Shown here in pieces: positions 1 through 7,520 of a DNA stretch of 30,115 nucleotides. A program made the position numbers and the translations under genes. The notes under the pieces are model-generated. The model did no database searches, was not told the origin of the DNA, and was given only the letters and a program-made list of their open reading frames with translations. How positions within the stretch are numbered: the first letter of the stretch is position 1; every line of letters starts with the position of its first letter. The DNA is taken from assembly GCA_023387085.1 (NCBI GenBank), contig JAEWIL010000145.1, forward strand, positions 1 to 30,115. Direction: 5' to 3'. This stretch comes from Pseudomonadota bacterium. GTDB lineage: Bacteria; Pseudomonadota; Alphaproteobacteria; Sphingomonadales; Sphingomonadaceae.

Positions 1-1410
1 GTCGCGGTTCGCAGGCGCGGGCTCGTCGAATTGCTCGAGGCGGTCGACGCCGCGATCGCGGCGCACGAGCCGCGCGCCGCCGTGCCCGCGCCGCAGAACG
101 ACGCGTCGCTCCACCAGCGCGCGCGTGCGCTCGCAGCGGCCGCGACGATCGACGAGACGCCGGTACGGCGCTGGACGCAGCGCGTTGATTCGGTTGTGCT
201 CCACCCCGTCGGCGGACTGCTGATCCTGCTCGCGCTGATGTTCGTGATGTTCCAGGCGGTCTATGCCGCCGCCGAGGCGCCGGCCGATTTCCTCGAAGGG
301 GGGATCGCTATCCTCCAGGGCTGGGTCGTCGACGTGCTGCCCGACAATTTCCTGCGCGGGCTGATCGTCGAGGGGCTGCTCGCGGGCGTCGGTGCGGTGA
401 TCGTGTTCCTGCCGCAGATCCTGATCCTCTTCCTCTTCATTCTGCTGCTCGAGGCGTCGGGCTATATGACGCGTGCCGCCTTCCTGATGGACGGGCTGAT
501 GGGCAAGGTCGGGCTGTCGGGACGCGGATTCATTCCGCTGCTCTCCAGTTTCGCCTGCGCGGTGCCCGGCATCATGGCAACGCGCGCGATTCCCGACGAG
601 AAGGACCGGCTGACGACGATCCTGATTGCCCCGCTGATGACCTGTTCGGCGCGGATGCCCGTCTATGCGCTGATCATCGGCGCCTTCATTCCGGCGCAAA
701 AGGTCGGCGGCAGCCCCGTCGGGTTGCAGGGCCTCGTGCTGTTCGGTCTTTTCCTCAGCGGCATCGTCGGCGCGCTGCTCGTCGCTTATGTCCTGCGCCG
801 GTCGGTGACCAAGGGCAATGCCGCGGGCTTCATGATGGAAATGCCGCGCTATCAATGGCCCCGCCTGAACGACATCGCGATCGCGCTGTGGCAGCGCGCG
901 TGGATCTTCCTGCGCCGCGCGGGCACGATCATCGCGCTGACGACGGTGGTGCTCTGGCTGCTCCTCAGCTTCCCCAAGGCGCCCCAAGGCAGCGACGTGC
1001 GGCAGGTCGATTACAGCATCGCTGGCCATATCGCGAGCGGGCTGGAAGTCGTCGTCAAGCCGATCGGGTTCAACCATGACATCGCGCTCGCGCTGATTCC
1101 CGCAATGGCGGCGCGCGAGGTCGCGGTGTCGGCGCTCGCCACCGCCAACGCGATCGAAGCCGGCGATGACGAGGAGGCCATGGCGGTCTCGCTCGGCGAC
1201 CGGTTGCAGGGACGCTGGAGCCTCGCCACTGCGCTCGCTTTCCTCGCCTGGTTCGTCTTCGCCCCGCAATGTATTTCGACGATCGCGATCACCCGGCGCG
1301 AGACCAACGGGTGGAAATGGCCGCTGTTCATGGTTGGCTATTTGTTCGCGCTCGCCTATGCCGCTGCAGGTATCACTTACTGGACAGCCGTCGCCTTTGG
1401 CCTAGGCTGA
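1..1410 (+). CDS. feoB: Ferrous iron transporter FeoB, C-terminal membrane part (5' truncated by window)
   Basis: The reading frame is open from base 1, so the gene starts before the window; about 469 residues are visible of a protein usually near 620. FeoB imports Fe2+ through the inner membrane, using an N-terminal GTPase domain that is missing here. What remains is the two Gate (nucleoside-recognition) modules and the FeoB C-terminal domain. Diagnostic motifs are GLSGRGFIPLLSSFACAVPG followed by IMATRAI, then LIAPLMTCSARMPVY, with the two conserved pore-region cysteines, and a late FAPQCISTIAITRRE motif. Several long hydrophobic helices fit the polytopic fold. A TTG at base 31 is in frame but is not a credible start, because the FeoB-like sequence continues upstream of it. 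The ssb gene follows 33 bases downstream on the same strand. FeoA is not visible. Confidence 0.95.
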   Translation, partial: VAVRRRGLVELLEAVDAAIAAHEPRAAVPAPQNDASLHQRARALAAAATIDETPVRRWTQRVDSVVLHPVGGLLILLALMFVMFQAVYAAAEAPADFLEGGIAILQGWVVDVLPDNFLRGLIVEGLLAGVGAVIVFLPQILILFLFILLLEASGYMTRAAFLMDGLMGKVGLSGRGFIPLLSSFACAVPGIMATRAIPDEKDRLTTILIAPLMTCSARMPVYALIIGAFIPAQKVGGSPVGLQGLVLFGLFLSGIVGALLVAYVLRRSVTKGNAAGFMMEMPRYQWPRLNDIAIALWQRAWIFLRRAGTIIALTTVVLWLLLSFPKAPQGSDVRQVDYSIAGHIASGLEVVVKPIGFNHDIALALIPAMAAREVAVSALATANAIEAGDDEEAMAVSLGDRLQGRWSLATALAFLAWFVFAPQCISTIAITRRETNGWKWPLFMVGYLFALAYAAAGITYWTAVAFGLG

Positions 1411-1443
1411 TCCTCCCAACTTTTCGAGCGGAGCGGAACGGCG

Positions 1444-1986
1444 ATGGCTGGCAGCGTCAACAAGGTAATTCTCATCGGCAACCTCGGCGCCGATCCCGAA
1501 ATCAAGTCGTTCCAGAACGGCGGCAAGATCGCCAATATCCGCATCGCGACCAGCGAGCAGTGGAAGGACCGGATGACCGGCGAGCGCAAGGAGCGCACCG
1601 AATGGCATAATGTCGTCATCAACGGCGACGGGCTGGTCGGGGTGGTCGAACGCTACCTGAAAAAGGGCTCGAAGGTTTATATCGAAGGCAGCCTGCGGAC
1701 CCGCAAATGGCAGGACCGCGACGGCAACGACCGCTACACGACCGAGGTTGTCGTCGCGGGCATGGGCGGCACGCTGACCATGCTTGACGGTGCGCCGGGC
1801 GGCGGCGGGGCGCGCGGCGGCGGCGGCGACAGCTGGAACCAAGGCGGCGGCTCGTCGGGCGGCTGGGATCAGGGCAGCGGTTCGGGCGGAGGCTCGGGCG
1901 GCGGCTGGAACCAGGGTGGCGGCGGATCGGGCGGCGGCGGACGCCCGCCGTTCGACGACGATCTGGACGACGACGTCCCGTTCTGA
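1444..1986 (+). CDS. ssb: Single-stranded DNA-binding protein SSB
   Basis: This protein coats single-stranded DNA in replication, recombination and repair and recruits partner proteins through its C-terminal tip. It has 180 residues, normal for the family. Residues 1 to about 112 form the OB fold, starting MAGSVNKVILIGNLGADPE with the typical TEWHNVV and YIEGSLRTRKW motifs. A glycine/serine-rich linker of about 50 residues follows, containing three W-[N/D]-Q-G units. The protein ends in the acidic tip DDDLDDDVPF that docks partner proteins. The purine-rich stretch gcggagcgg precedes the ATG as a ribosome-binding site. An MmcB-like repair gene follows after 12 bases, so the two are probably co-transcribed. 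The call is secure; only the linker length is variable in the family. Confidence 0.97.
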   Translation: MAGSVNKVILIGNLGADPEIKSFQNGGKIANIRIATSEQWKDRMTGERKERTEWHNVVINGDGLVGVVERYLKKGSKVYIEGSLRTRKWQDRDGNDRYTTEVVVAGMGGTLTMLDGAPGGGGARGGGGDSWNQGGGSSGGWDQGSGSGGGSGGGWNQGGGGSGGGGRPPFDDDLDDDVPF

Positions 1987-1998
1987 GGCGCTTGAGTC

Positions 1999-2469
1999 AT
2001 GGCGAGTGACCTGCTGACCGCCGCGGATGTCGCGCGCGGGGTGTGCCGGCTGTTCGCGCAGCAGGGGCTCGTCGCGATTCCCGAGGTCACGCTTCCCAAC
2101 GGACGGCGCACCGACCTCACCGCGATCGACGCAAAGGGCCATATCACGATCGTCGAAATCAAGGTCAGTCGGGCCGACCTGCACAGCGATGGCAAATGGC
2201 CCGACTATTGCGACTGGTGCGACCGCTTCTACTGGGCGCTCGCCGCGGGCCTCGACCCCGCGATCCTCGAAACCGAGGCCTACCGCCCCGAAAGCTCGGG
2301 GCTGATCGTCGCCGACCGCTATGGCGCGGCGGTGGTCCGCGAGGCCGCAAGCTGCAACCTCGCCCCCGCACGGCGCAAGGCCGAGCTGCTGCGGATCGGC
2401 CGCGGCGCGATGCGTCGGTCGATGATCGCGGCCGATCCCGACCTCGCGGCAAGCTGGGTCGAGGGTTGA
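1999..2469 (+). CDS. mmcB: MmcB-like DNA repair protein (PD-(D/E)XK fold)
   Basis: The 156-residue protein matches the MmcB family, described in Caulobacter as an SOS-linked DNA repair factor, possibly a nuclease. The sequence shows a PD-(D/E)XK-like core: VTLPNGRRTDLTAID (acidic Asp), then HITIVEIKVSRADLHSD with the E-x-K pair, then KWPDYCDWCDRFYWAL, a family hallmark. It starts 12 bases after the ssb stop with a GAGG ribosome-binding site overlapping the end of ssb, so it is probably read with ssb, which fits a repair role. No LexA box was recognised nearby. The stop lies only three bases from the convergent gene at 2473. The family assignment is confident; nuclease activity is inferred from the motif only. 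Confidence 0.85.
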   Translation: MASDLLTAADVARGVCRLFAQQGLVAIPEVTLPNGRRTDLTAIDAKGHITIVEIKVSRADLHSDGKWPDYCDWCDRFYWALAAGLDPAILETEAYRPESSGLIVADRYGAAVVREAASCNLAPARRKAELLRIGRGAMRRSMIAADPDLAASWVEG

Positions 2470-2472
2470 GGC

Positions 2473-2823
2473 CTAGCGCGGCTCGGTGCGCTCATACTGG
2501 ACACACCACAGCAAACCGGCGAACGACAACGCCAGCCACAGGATCGCGCCGACGAACAGATTCGCGTCCAGATAGAGCGGGAGCGCGATAAGGACCAGTC
2601 CCAGCGCAAAGCTCGCCAGCGCCCAGCGCAAATAGCTTTTCAGCGGCCGACGCGCGCGCTCTTCGATATGCTGGAGGGTAAGCCCGATCAGGACGACCAG
2701 CGCCGACGCGACGAGAACGAAAAGGTCGATGCCATAGCGCGCGAGCTGCGCGGCAAGGAAAATAGCGGCGACGATCCACGCCGCGAGCCGGATGCGCGAG
2801 AGGGCACCGGCCCGCGCCTGCAT
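2473..2823 (-). CDS. Small four-helix membrane protein of unknown function, end of riboflavin operon
   Basis: A 116-residue protein with four hydrophobic segments at about residues 13-28, 34-49, 67-82 and 90-108, separated by short charged loops (EERARRPLKSY in the middle). No motif was recognised. The start is the ATG at 2823, which shares its A with the TGA stop of ribE (TGATG), so translation is coupled to ribE. A longer upstream frame exists but lies inside ribE in another phase and is not credible. Its position as the last gene of a ribD-ribE operon could suggest a flavin-related or merely co-expressed membrane role, but nothing in the sequence shows this. It is convergent with the mmcB-like gene with three bases between the stops. 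Confidence 0.7.
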   Translation of the reverse strand: MQARAGALSRIRLAAWIVAAIFLAAQLARYGIDLFVLVASALVVLIGLTLQHIEERARRPLKSYLRWALASFALGLVLIALPLYLDANLFVGAILWLALSFAGLLWCVQYERTEPR

Positions 2824-3437
2824 CAGCCGCGCGCCTGCATCCGCGCGAGATAGCGCGCGAGGATATCGATCTCGAGATTGACGGGGCGCCCCGCCGCGGC
2901 TTCGTTCAGCGTCGTCATCTCCTGCGTGTGCGGGATGATGTTGAGCGTGAAATGCGCGGTGCCGTCGGCTTGGTCGGCCACCTCGTTGACCGTCAGCGAA
3001 ATGCCGTCGAGCGTGATCGATCCCTTCGGCGCGATGTGCGGCGCGAGCTCTGCCGGTGCCTCCACCGTCACCTTGATACTGTCCCCAACGGGTTCGACCG
3101 CGACGATCCGGCCCACCGCGTCGACATGCCCGGTCACGATATGCCCGCCGAGTTCGTCGCCGATCTTCAGCGCGCGTTCGAGGTTCAGCCGCCGCCCCGC
3201 ATCCCACATACCGGACGCAGTGCGCGCGAGCGTTTCGCCGCTCGCATCGATCGCGAACCAGTGGCCGTCGGCGTCGGCACCCTTGTCGACCACGGTCAGG
3301 CACGCGCCCGAGCAGGCGATCGACGCTCCGAGGTCGATCGTGCCGACATCATAGGCGGTGCCGATCACGAGCCGCGTGTCGCCCCGGTCCTCGCGGCTGC
3401 GGATGATGCCGATGTCGGTGATAATGCCGGTAAACAT
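2823..3437 (-). CDS. ribE: Riboflavin synthase, alpha subunit
   Basis: The enzyme dismutates two molecules of 6,7-dimethyl-8-ribityllumazine to riboflavin and 5-amino-6-ribitylaminouracil in the cytoplasm, the last step of riboflavin synthesis. The 204 residues hold two lumazine-binding repeats. The N-terminus MFTGIITDIG is the family signature, SIACSGACLTV marks repeat 1, GDELGGHIVTGHVD opens repeat 2, and SITLDGISLTVNEV is the matching segment in repeat 2. The ATG at 3437 gives the canonical MFTGII start, with a purine-rich ggaagga site upstream. It follows ribD after 21 bases and is coupled by a one-base overlap to the membrane protein downstream. Some genomes call this gene ribC. Confidence is high. 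Confidence 0.96.
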   Translation of the reverse strand: MFTGIITDIGIIRSREDRGDTRLVIGTAYDVGTIDLGASIACSGACLTVVDKGADADGHWFAIDASGETLARTASGMWDAGRRLNLERALKIGDELGGHIVTGHVDAVGRIVAVEPVGDSIKVTVEAPAELAPHIAPKGSITLDGISLTVNEVADQADGTAHFTLNIIPHTQEMTTLNEAAAGRPVNLEIDILARYLARMQARG

Positions 3438-3458
3438 GGGTCGCTTTATCCTTCCGCC

Positions 3459-4433
3459 CTATCCGTCTCTGACGCGCTCGTAGACGTCGAGTCGGTCGCT
3501 GCCAAGCAGCCGGCTGTCGCAGAGACGCCAGCGGCGATGCGCGTCGGCGAGATCGGCGAGGCCGATGTCGCCCAGCGCCGGCTTTCCGCCGCCGATCAGA
3601 ATCGGCGCGCGGTACAGCAGCAGCCGGTCGACCCGGTCGGCGGCCAGAAACGCCGACGCCGCGCCGGCGCCGCCCTCGACGAGTAGCGAATCGACGTCGT
3701 CGATCGCATCGGGGGAGGCAATGGCAGTCCACCCCTCAGGCGCCGATCCCCGCGTCAGCAGCAGCCTTTTGGGGCTTCGCTCTTCGAGCGCCGGCAGCCG
3801 CACGTCGAGCCGCGGCGAATCGGCCTCGTACGTGCCCCGCCCGACGAGAATCGCCTGGTGCATCGCGCGCTCGAGATGCCCGTGCGCGCGAGCGCGATGG
3901 CCGGTGATCCAGCGGCTCGCCCCGTCGGCCAGTGCGATACAGCCGTCGAGCGACGTCGCCAGCTTGAGCGTGACGAACGGTCGTCCTTCGGTCCGGCGAA
4001 CCCACCACGGCGCCATCGCGCCGCGCGCCTCGGCTGGCGACATATTGAACACGACCTCGATTCCCGCCGCCTGCAGCCGCGCGATCCCCGCACCATCGGT
4101 CCGCGGGTCGGGGTCCTGCGCCGCGATGACGACGCGCGCGATCCCCGCGGCGATCAGCGAATCGCTGCACGCGGGGCCACGCGCGCTGGCGTGGGCGCAG
4201 GGTTCGAGGCTGACATAGGCGGTCGCGCCGCGCGCTGCACCGCCCGCCGCCGCGAGTGCGACCGCTTCGGCGTGTGGCCGCCCGCCTGGCTGCGTCCAAC
4301 CGCGCGCGACGACCAGGCCATCCTTGACGAGGATGCAGCCGACATTGGGGTTCGGGGCCGATGCGGGCCGGCCGCGCCGCGACAGCGCGATCGCAGCGGT
4401 CATCCAGTCGCCGTCGGCAGGCGTGCGCCGCAT
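3459..4433 (-). CDS. ribD: Bifunctional riboflavin biosynthesis deaminase/reductase RibD
   Basis: RibD deaminates the GTP-derived pyrimidine and then reduces its ribose side chain with NADPH, two early cytoplasmic steps of riboflavin synthesis. The 324-residue protein has an N-terminal CMP/dCMP deaminase-type domain with APNPNVGCILV, the zinc-binding HAE motif (GGRPHAEAVAL) and a second zinc motif SLEPCAHASARGPAC. Nine residues separate the two cysteines, against eight in the textbook E. coli form. The C-terminal reductase domain shows LKLATSLDG, ILVGRGTYEADSPRLDVRL, VEGGA and LIGGG. The ATG at 4433 shares its A with the stop of the upstream gene (TGATG), implying translational coupling. Genes for RibBA and RibH are not in the window. 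Confidence 0.94.
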   Translation of the reverse strand: MRRTPADGDWMTAAIALSRRGRPASAPNPNVGCILVKDGLVVARGWTQPGGRPHAEAVALAAAGGAARGATAYVSLEPCAHASARGPACSDSLIAAGIARVVIAAQDPDPRTDGAGIARLQAAGIEVVFNMSPAEARGAMAPWWVRRTEGRPFVTLKLATSLDGCIALADGASRWITGHRARAHGHLERAMHQAILVGRGTYEADSPRLDVRLPALEERSPKRLLLTRGSAPEGWTAIASPDAIDDVDSLLVEGGAGAASAFLAADRVDRLLLYRAPILIGGGKPALGDIGLADLADAHRRWRLCDSRLLGSDRLDVYERVRDG

Positions 4434-4912
4434 CAGGGGCGGGGCTTGGCCGCCGGTGCGGCTTGCGGGCCGCGCGCCGCGCGCTCGGCCAACGTCGAAC
4501 GCGTCTGCGCCGGTTCGGGCTTCTTCATCGCTTCGGCTGCCGCCTCGTCGCCCAGCGTCTCGCGGGTCAGCTTGTCCGCCTCGCTCGAATCATAGTCGAT
4601 GCCCAGGCTTTTCGCGAGCCGCTGATATTCGGCGCGGGTTTGCGCGTTATGGCGCGTCGTCTCCTTCGCGCGCGCGACCCAGTCGGAGCGAATCTCGCTC
4701 TCGCTGCGCGTCGCCTTCCAGTTTTCGAAATAGACGATCGTCGGTTTCGGCTTCTCATAAGGGATCAGATATTCCGATACCCCGTGGAAAATGACCCAGG
4801 TCAGCGCGATCGCGACGCCCCAGATCGCCCAGCGATGCGGGCGGGGTTCGCGGATATAGCCCCAGAAATCGCCGAGGCCGCCGGTGATATCCACTTTGTT
4901 GAACATTCCCAT
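4433..4912 (-). CDS. Unknown single-pass membrane protein at head of riboflavin operon
   Basis: A 159-residue protein that I do not recognise. Residues 1-25 are cytoplasm-like and basic, and residues 26-46 (HRWAIWGVAIALTWVIFHGV) form one hydrophobic helix. The rest is a charged, probably helical region with a SESEIRSDWVARAKETTRHN stretch and an Ala/Pro-rich tail. No enzymatic motif is visible. The ATG at 4912 was chosen; an in-frame ATG two codons later (4906) is an alternative. Its stop overlaps the ribD start by one base, so it belongs to the riboflavin operon and is its first gene. No flavin-mononucleotide riboswitch is apparent upstream. The function is unknown; it looks like a lineage-specific hypothetical protein. 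Confidence 0.75.
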   Translation of the reverse strand: MGMFNKVDITGGLGDFWGYIREPRPHRWAIWGVAIALTWVIFHGVSEYLIPYEKPKPTIVYFENWKATRSESEIRSDWVARAKETTRHNAQTRAEYQRLAKSLGIDYDSSEADKLTRETLGDEAAAEAMKKPEPAQTRSTLAERAARGPQAAPAAKPRP

Positions 4913-4997
4913 GGCCCCGATTTAGGCGATATCTGCGGATTTTGCGAGCCCGATGAATAGAGCGAGATCACGCGCGCGGCACCGCGACAGGTCAATG

Positions 4998-5061
4998 ATT
5001 GCAAAAAATGCAACTACGGATGCTTTTTTCGCAGTTGCGAAATTCATTGTGCACTGCAATA
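4998..5061 (+). promoter_or_regulatory. AT-rich, TGC/GCA-rich promoter-like region for the candidate small RNA
   Basis: About 60 bases contain roughly eight TGC/GCA trinucleotides, including the perfect dyad ttgca-aaaaa-tgcaa at 4999-5013. A candidate -35 box ttgcga (5035-5040) and a weak -10 box caatat (5056-5061) lie 15 bases apart. The base composition is far lower in GC than the surroundings. TGC-rich sites are known targets of PhaR-type polyhydroxyalkanoate regulators in alphaproteobacteria, but linking this site to PhaR is only inference. Confidence 0.4.
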
Positions 5062-5065
5062 TCAC

Positions 5066-5129
5066 ACTTGCCTTTTAGGCATCCTCTCCCAAAAACTTTC
5101 AAAGGCCGCCTCCGGGCGGCCTTTTTTTT
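5066..5129 (+). ncRNA. Candidate small regulatory RNA
   Basis: Between the AT-rich promoter-like region and a strong plus-strand terminator lies a short segment with no convincing gene. It would carry a small hairpin (tgcc-tttta-ggca, 5069-5081), then an unpaired pyrimidine tract tcctctccc (5082-5090) that resembles an anti-Shine-Dalgarno seed, then the terminator hairpin. That layout (5' hairpin, exposed C/U-rich seed, intrinsic terminator) is typical of bacterial small RNAs, and CCUCC-type loops are known in alphaproteobacterial ones. The nearest upstream plus-strand gene ends at 2469, so the terminator has no known client. The 5' end is a guess. The alternative is the leader of a lost gene, or the tail of a 27-codon peptide (4995-5078). 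Confidence 0.4.
5101..5129 (+). terminator. Strong intrinsic terminator, plus-strand polarity
   Basis: A 10-bp perfect stem (aaaggccgcc at 5101-5110 pairing with ggcggccttt at 5115-5124) has a tccg loop and runs into eight T residues (5122-5129). On the minus strand the same hairpin is followed by only three T residues, so it is mainly a plus-strand terminator, although it could also help end the minus-strand transcript from the thioesterase gene whose stop is at 5170. Confidence 0.85.
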
Positions 5130-5169
5130 CGACTTTTTTGGTTAAGAGGGTCGAATCGGTGATTAGGCG

Positions 5170-5619
5170 TCAATCCTGCGCCGGCGTCCGCAGTTCGAAT
5201 CGCCGCACCTCGGCAATGAAACTTCCCGGCAGCGACGTCGGTTGTCCACTGTCGCTATCGATATGCGAATAGCTGATCTCGATATCCGTCAGCCGCTCGT
5301 TCCCGCGAAAAATCCCGCAATGAAGCGTGAAGCTCGTCCGCCCGAACCGGCTGACGCGTGCCGCGATGGTGATCAGTTCGTCGAGCCGCGCCGGTGCGTG
5401 ATAATCGATCTCGCAGTGCACTTCGCGAATGTCTGTACCATATTGGTGAAAATAGGGGCCGGGTTGCCCCTCGCCGAGTGCGCGGAAATATTCGGTCACG
5501 CCGATATCGGCGTAAACCAGATAATTGCCGTTGAAGACGATATTCTGGCCGTCGATCTCGTTGAACCGGACGCGCACCGTTTCGCGAACGCGAAAATCGT
5601 CGATCGGAACCTGCTCCAT
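5170..5619 (-). CDS. Hotdog-fold acyl-CoA thioesterase (YbgC/4-hydroxybenzoyl-CoA type)
   Basis: A 149-residue protein of the single-hotdog thioesterase family, which hydrolyses acyl-CoA thioesters in the cytoplasm. The first strand and helix carry the family layout RVRFNEIDGQNIVFNGNYLV followed by YADIGVTEYFRAL. The catalytic-type Asp is residue 23 and the asparagine-tyrosine pair precedes the long helix. The His often seen before that pair in YbgC is not present. The core strands EIDYHAPARLDELI and SFTLHCGIF follow. The ATG at 5619 was chosen; the frame extends upstream into the peptidase gene but without family-like sequence. It lies seven bases after the aminopeptidase P stop, so the two form one operon. 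The substrate cannot be told. Confidence 0.8.
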   Translation of the reverse strand: MEQVPIDDFRVRETVRVRFNEIDGQNIVFNGNYLVYADIGVTEYFRALGEGQPGPYFHQYGTDIREVHCEIDYHAPARLDELITIAARVSRFGRTSFTLHCGIFRGNERLTDIEISYSHIDSDSGQPTSLPGSFIAEVRRFELRTPAQD

Positions 5620-5626
5620 GATGGCC

Positions 5627-7453
5627 TCAGGCTGCGAGCGCGGCGGGCGAACGATCGAGCGGCGCACAGGCGGCATCGAGCCACTCGCGCTCCTCGCCCG
5701 CCATCCCGGCACCCAGCTTCGCGAGAACCTCGGCATGATAGGCGTCGAGCCAGTCGGCCTCGGCGGGCGACAGCAGCGCAACATCGACAAGGTTTTGTGC
5801 GATCGGCGCGAAGGTGATCGTCTCGAAGCCCAGCATCTCCTCTTCGGCGCCCGCGATACTCTGTGGCACAACGACGACCAGATTCTCGATGCGAATGCCG
5901 AAATGGCCGGCCTTGTAATAGCCGGGCTCGTTCGACAGGATCATGCCGGCGTGCAGCGGTTCCTCGGTCCCTGCCTGCCCGCCCGCGGGCTTGGCTATAC
6001 GCTGCGGCCCTTCGTGGACCGCGAGATAGGTGCCGACGCCATGTCCGGTGCCGTGCGCATAATCGACCCCGTCGGCCCACAGATATTGCCGCGCCAGGAT
6101 GTCGAGCTGGCTGCCGCGCGTGCCCTTGGGAAAGCGCGCCGTCGCGAGCGCGATATGGCCCTTCAGCACCTGCGTGAAGCGGCGGCGCATTTCGGCGGTC
6201 GGCGTGCCGATCGCGATCGTGCGCGTGATGTCGGTGGTTCCGTCGGTATATTGCCCGCCCGAATCGACCAGATAGAGAGTGCCGGTCTCGATCGTGCGGT
6301 TGGTCGTTTCGTCGACCTTGTAATGCGGCAGCGCGCCGTTCGGCCCGGCGGCGGAGATGGTATCGAACGACAGGTCCTTCAGCACGCCGCTGTCGTCGCG
6401 GAGCGCGCGCAGCTTCGCCGCCGCACCCAGCTCGTCGAGCCCGCCCTGGGGTGCGACCTCTTCCATCCATTTCAGGAAACGCGCGACCGCGACGCCATCG
6501 CGGACGTGTGCGGCGCGGGTTCCATCGAGTTCGGTGGCGTTCTTGATCGCCTTCGGCAGCACCGCCGGGTCGCGATGGCGTTCGATCTTCGCGCCCGCGG
6601 CTTCGAGCGCGGTGAAGATCGCCGCAACCGCGCGGTCGGGATCGACCGCTACGCTCTTGCCCGAAAGATCGGCAAGCGCCGCCTCGAACGCATCGCGATC
6701 GTGGATCCGGACGCTGTTGCCGAGATGCGCGCGCACCGCGTCGGTGATCTTCTCGGGGGCAATGAACAGATCGGCGGTCGCATCGGCGTGGAGCAGCGCG
6801 AAGGCCAGCCCGACCGGCGTGTGGCTGACGTCGGTGCCGCGGATGTTGAAGGTCCACGCGATCGAGTCGAGCGCGGTCATCACCGTCGTGTCGAGGCCCT
6901 TGGCCTTCAGCCAGTCGGCGATCACTTCGCGCTTCTCGACCGCGCTCTGGCCAGCGAGTGCCGCGTCATGCACCGTCACCACCGCATCGCTCGGCGCGGG
7001 CTGATCGTCCCATGCGGCGTCGAGCGGGTTCGGAGTAACCGCGACAAGGCTCGCGCCCTTCGTGGCGAGCGCCCGCTCAAGGCTCCGCGCCCAGTCGATG
7101 CCGTGGAGCCACGGGTCGTAGCCGACCTTCTGCCCCGCGCTGACATTGGCGCCCAGCCATTCGGCGACGCTCGACTGCGGCACGCCGACATAATCGAACA
7201 GCGACCCGTCGACCTGATCGCGCACCTGCACCGTATAGCGTCCGTCGACGAACACCGCGGCCTTCGCGGGCAGCACCGCCGCGGTTCCGGCCGATCCGCC
7301 GAAACCCGTCAGCCATGCCATGCGCTGCGCATAGGCCCCGACATATTCGCTCATATGTTCGTCGCTGATCGGCACGACGAAGCCGTCGAGACCGCGGCGG
7401 GCGAGTTCGGTGCGGACGCGGGCGAGGCGATCTGCGTGGACGGGGCTGGACAT
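5627..7453 (-). CDS. Aminopeptidase P family protein (M24B, long form)
   Basis: A 608-residue Xaa-Pro aminopeptidase, which removes N-terminal residues that precede proline. The length fits the eukaryote-like long form, with two creatinase-like N-terminal domains and a C-terminal pita-bread domain. Metal ligands are visible: the Asp pair in DSGGQYTDGTTDITRT (11 residues apart), His in HGTGHGVGTYLAVHEGP, and Glu in NEPGYY and in GIRIENL. No signal peptide is seen, so it is cytoplasmic. The ATG at 7453 gives MSSPVHADRLARVR, a normal family start, with aaggaa as ribosome-binding site; the longer upstream frame crosses the divergent promoter and is rejected. The gene is divergent from the S9 peptidase with 67 bases between starts and is followed by a thioesterase gene after seven bases. 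Confidence 0.92.
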   Translation of the reverse strand: MSSPVHADRLARVRTELARRGLDGFVVPISDEHMSEYVGAYAQRMAWLTGFGGSAGTAAVLPAKAAVFVDGRYTVQVRDQVDGSLFDYVGVPQSSVAEWLGANVSAGQKVGYDPWLHGIDWARSLERALATKGASLVAVTPNPLDAAWDDQPAPSDAVVTVHDAALAGQSAVEKREVIADWLKAKGLDTTVMTALDSIAWTFNIRGTDVSHTPVGLAFALLHADATADLFIAPEKITDAVRAHLGNSVRIHDRDAFEAALADLSGKSVAVDPDRAVAAIFTALEAAGAKIERHRDPAVLPKAIKNATELDGTRAAHVRDGVAVARFLKWMEEVAPQGGLDELGAAAKLRALRDDSGVLKDLSFDTISAAGPNGALPHYKVDETTNRTIETGTLYLVDSGGQYTDGTTDITRTIAIGTPTAEMRRRFTQVLKGHIALATARFPKGTRGSQLDILARQYLWADGVDYAHGTGHGVGTYLAVHEGPQRIAKPAGGQAGTEEPLHAGMILSNEPGYYKAGHFGIRIENLVVVVPQSIAGAEEEMLGFETITFAPIAQNLVDVALLSPAEADWLDAYHAEVLAKLGAGMAGEEREWLDAACAPLDRSPAALAA

Positions 7454-7520
7454 CGCTGGTTCCTTGTTTCTACATCGCAGCGATCCTGCCCACCGGGGGG
7501 CGATGCTGCGGGAGTGTTGT

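Noticed and set aside
4913..5100. Flavin mononucleotide riboswitch upstream of the riboflavin operon
   Set aside because: The conserved RFN helices were not found, and the gap ahead of the first gene (4912) is AT-rich and short.
7452..7484. Inverted repeat atcgctg...cagcgat between the aminopeptidase and S9 peptidase genes
   Set aside because: One arm includes the aminopeptidase start codon, and a 7-bp match in high-GC DNA is easily random.
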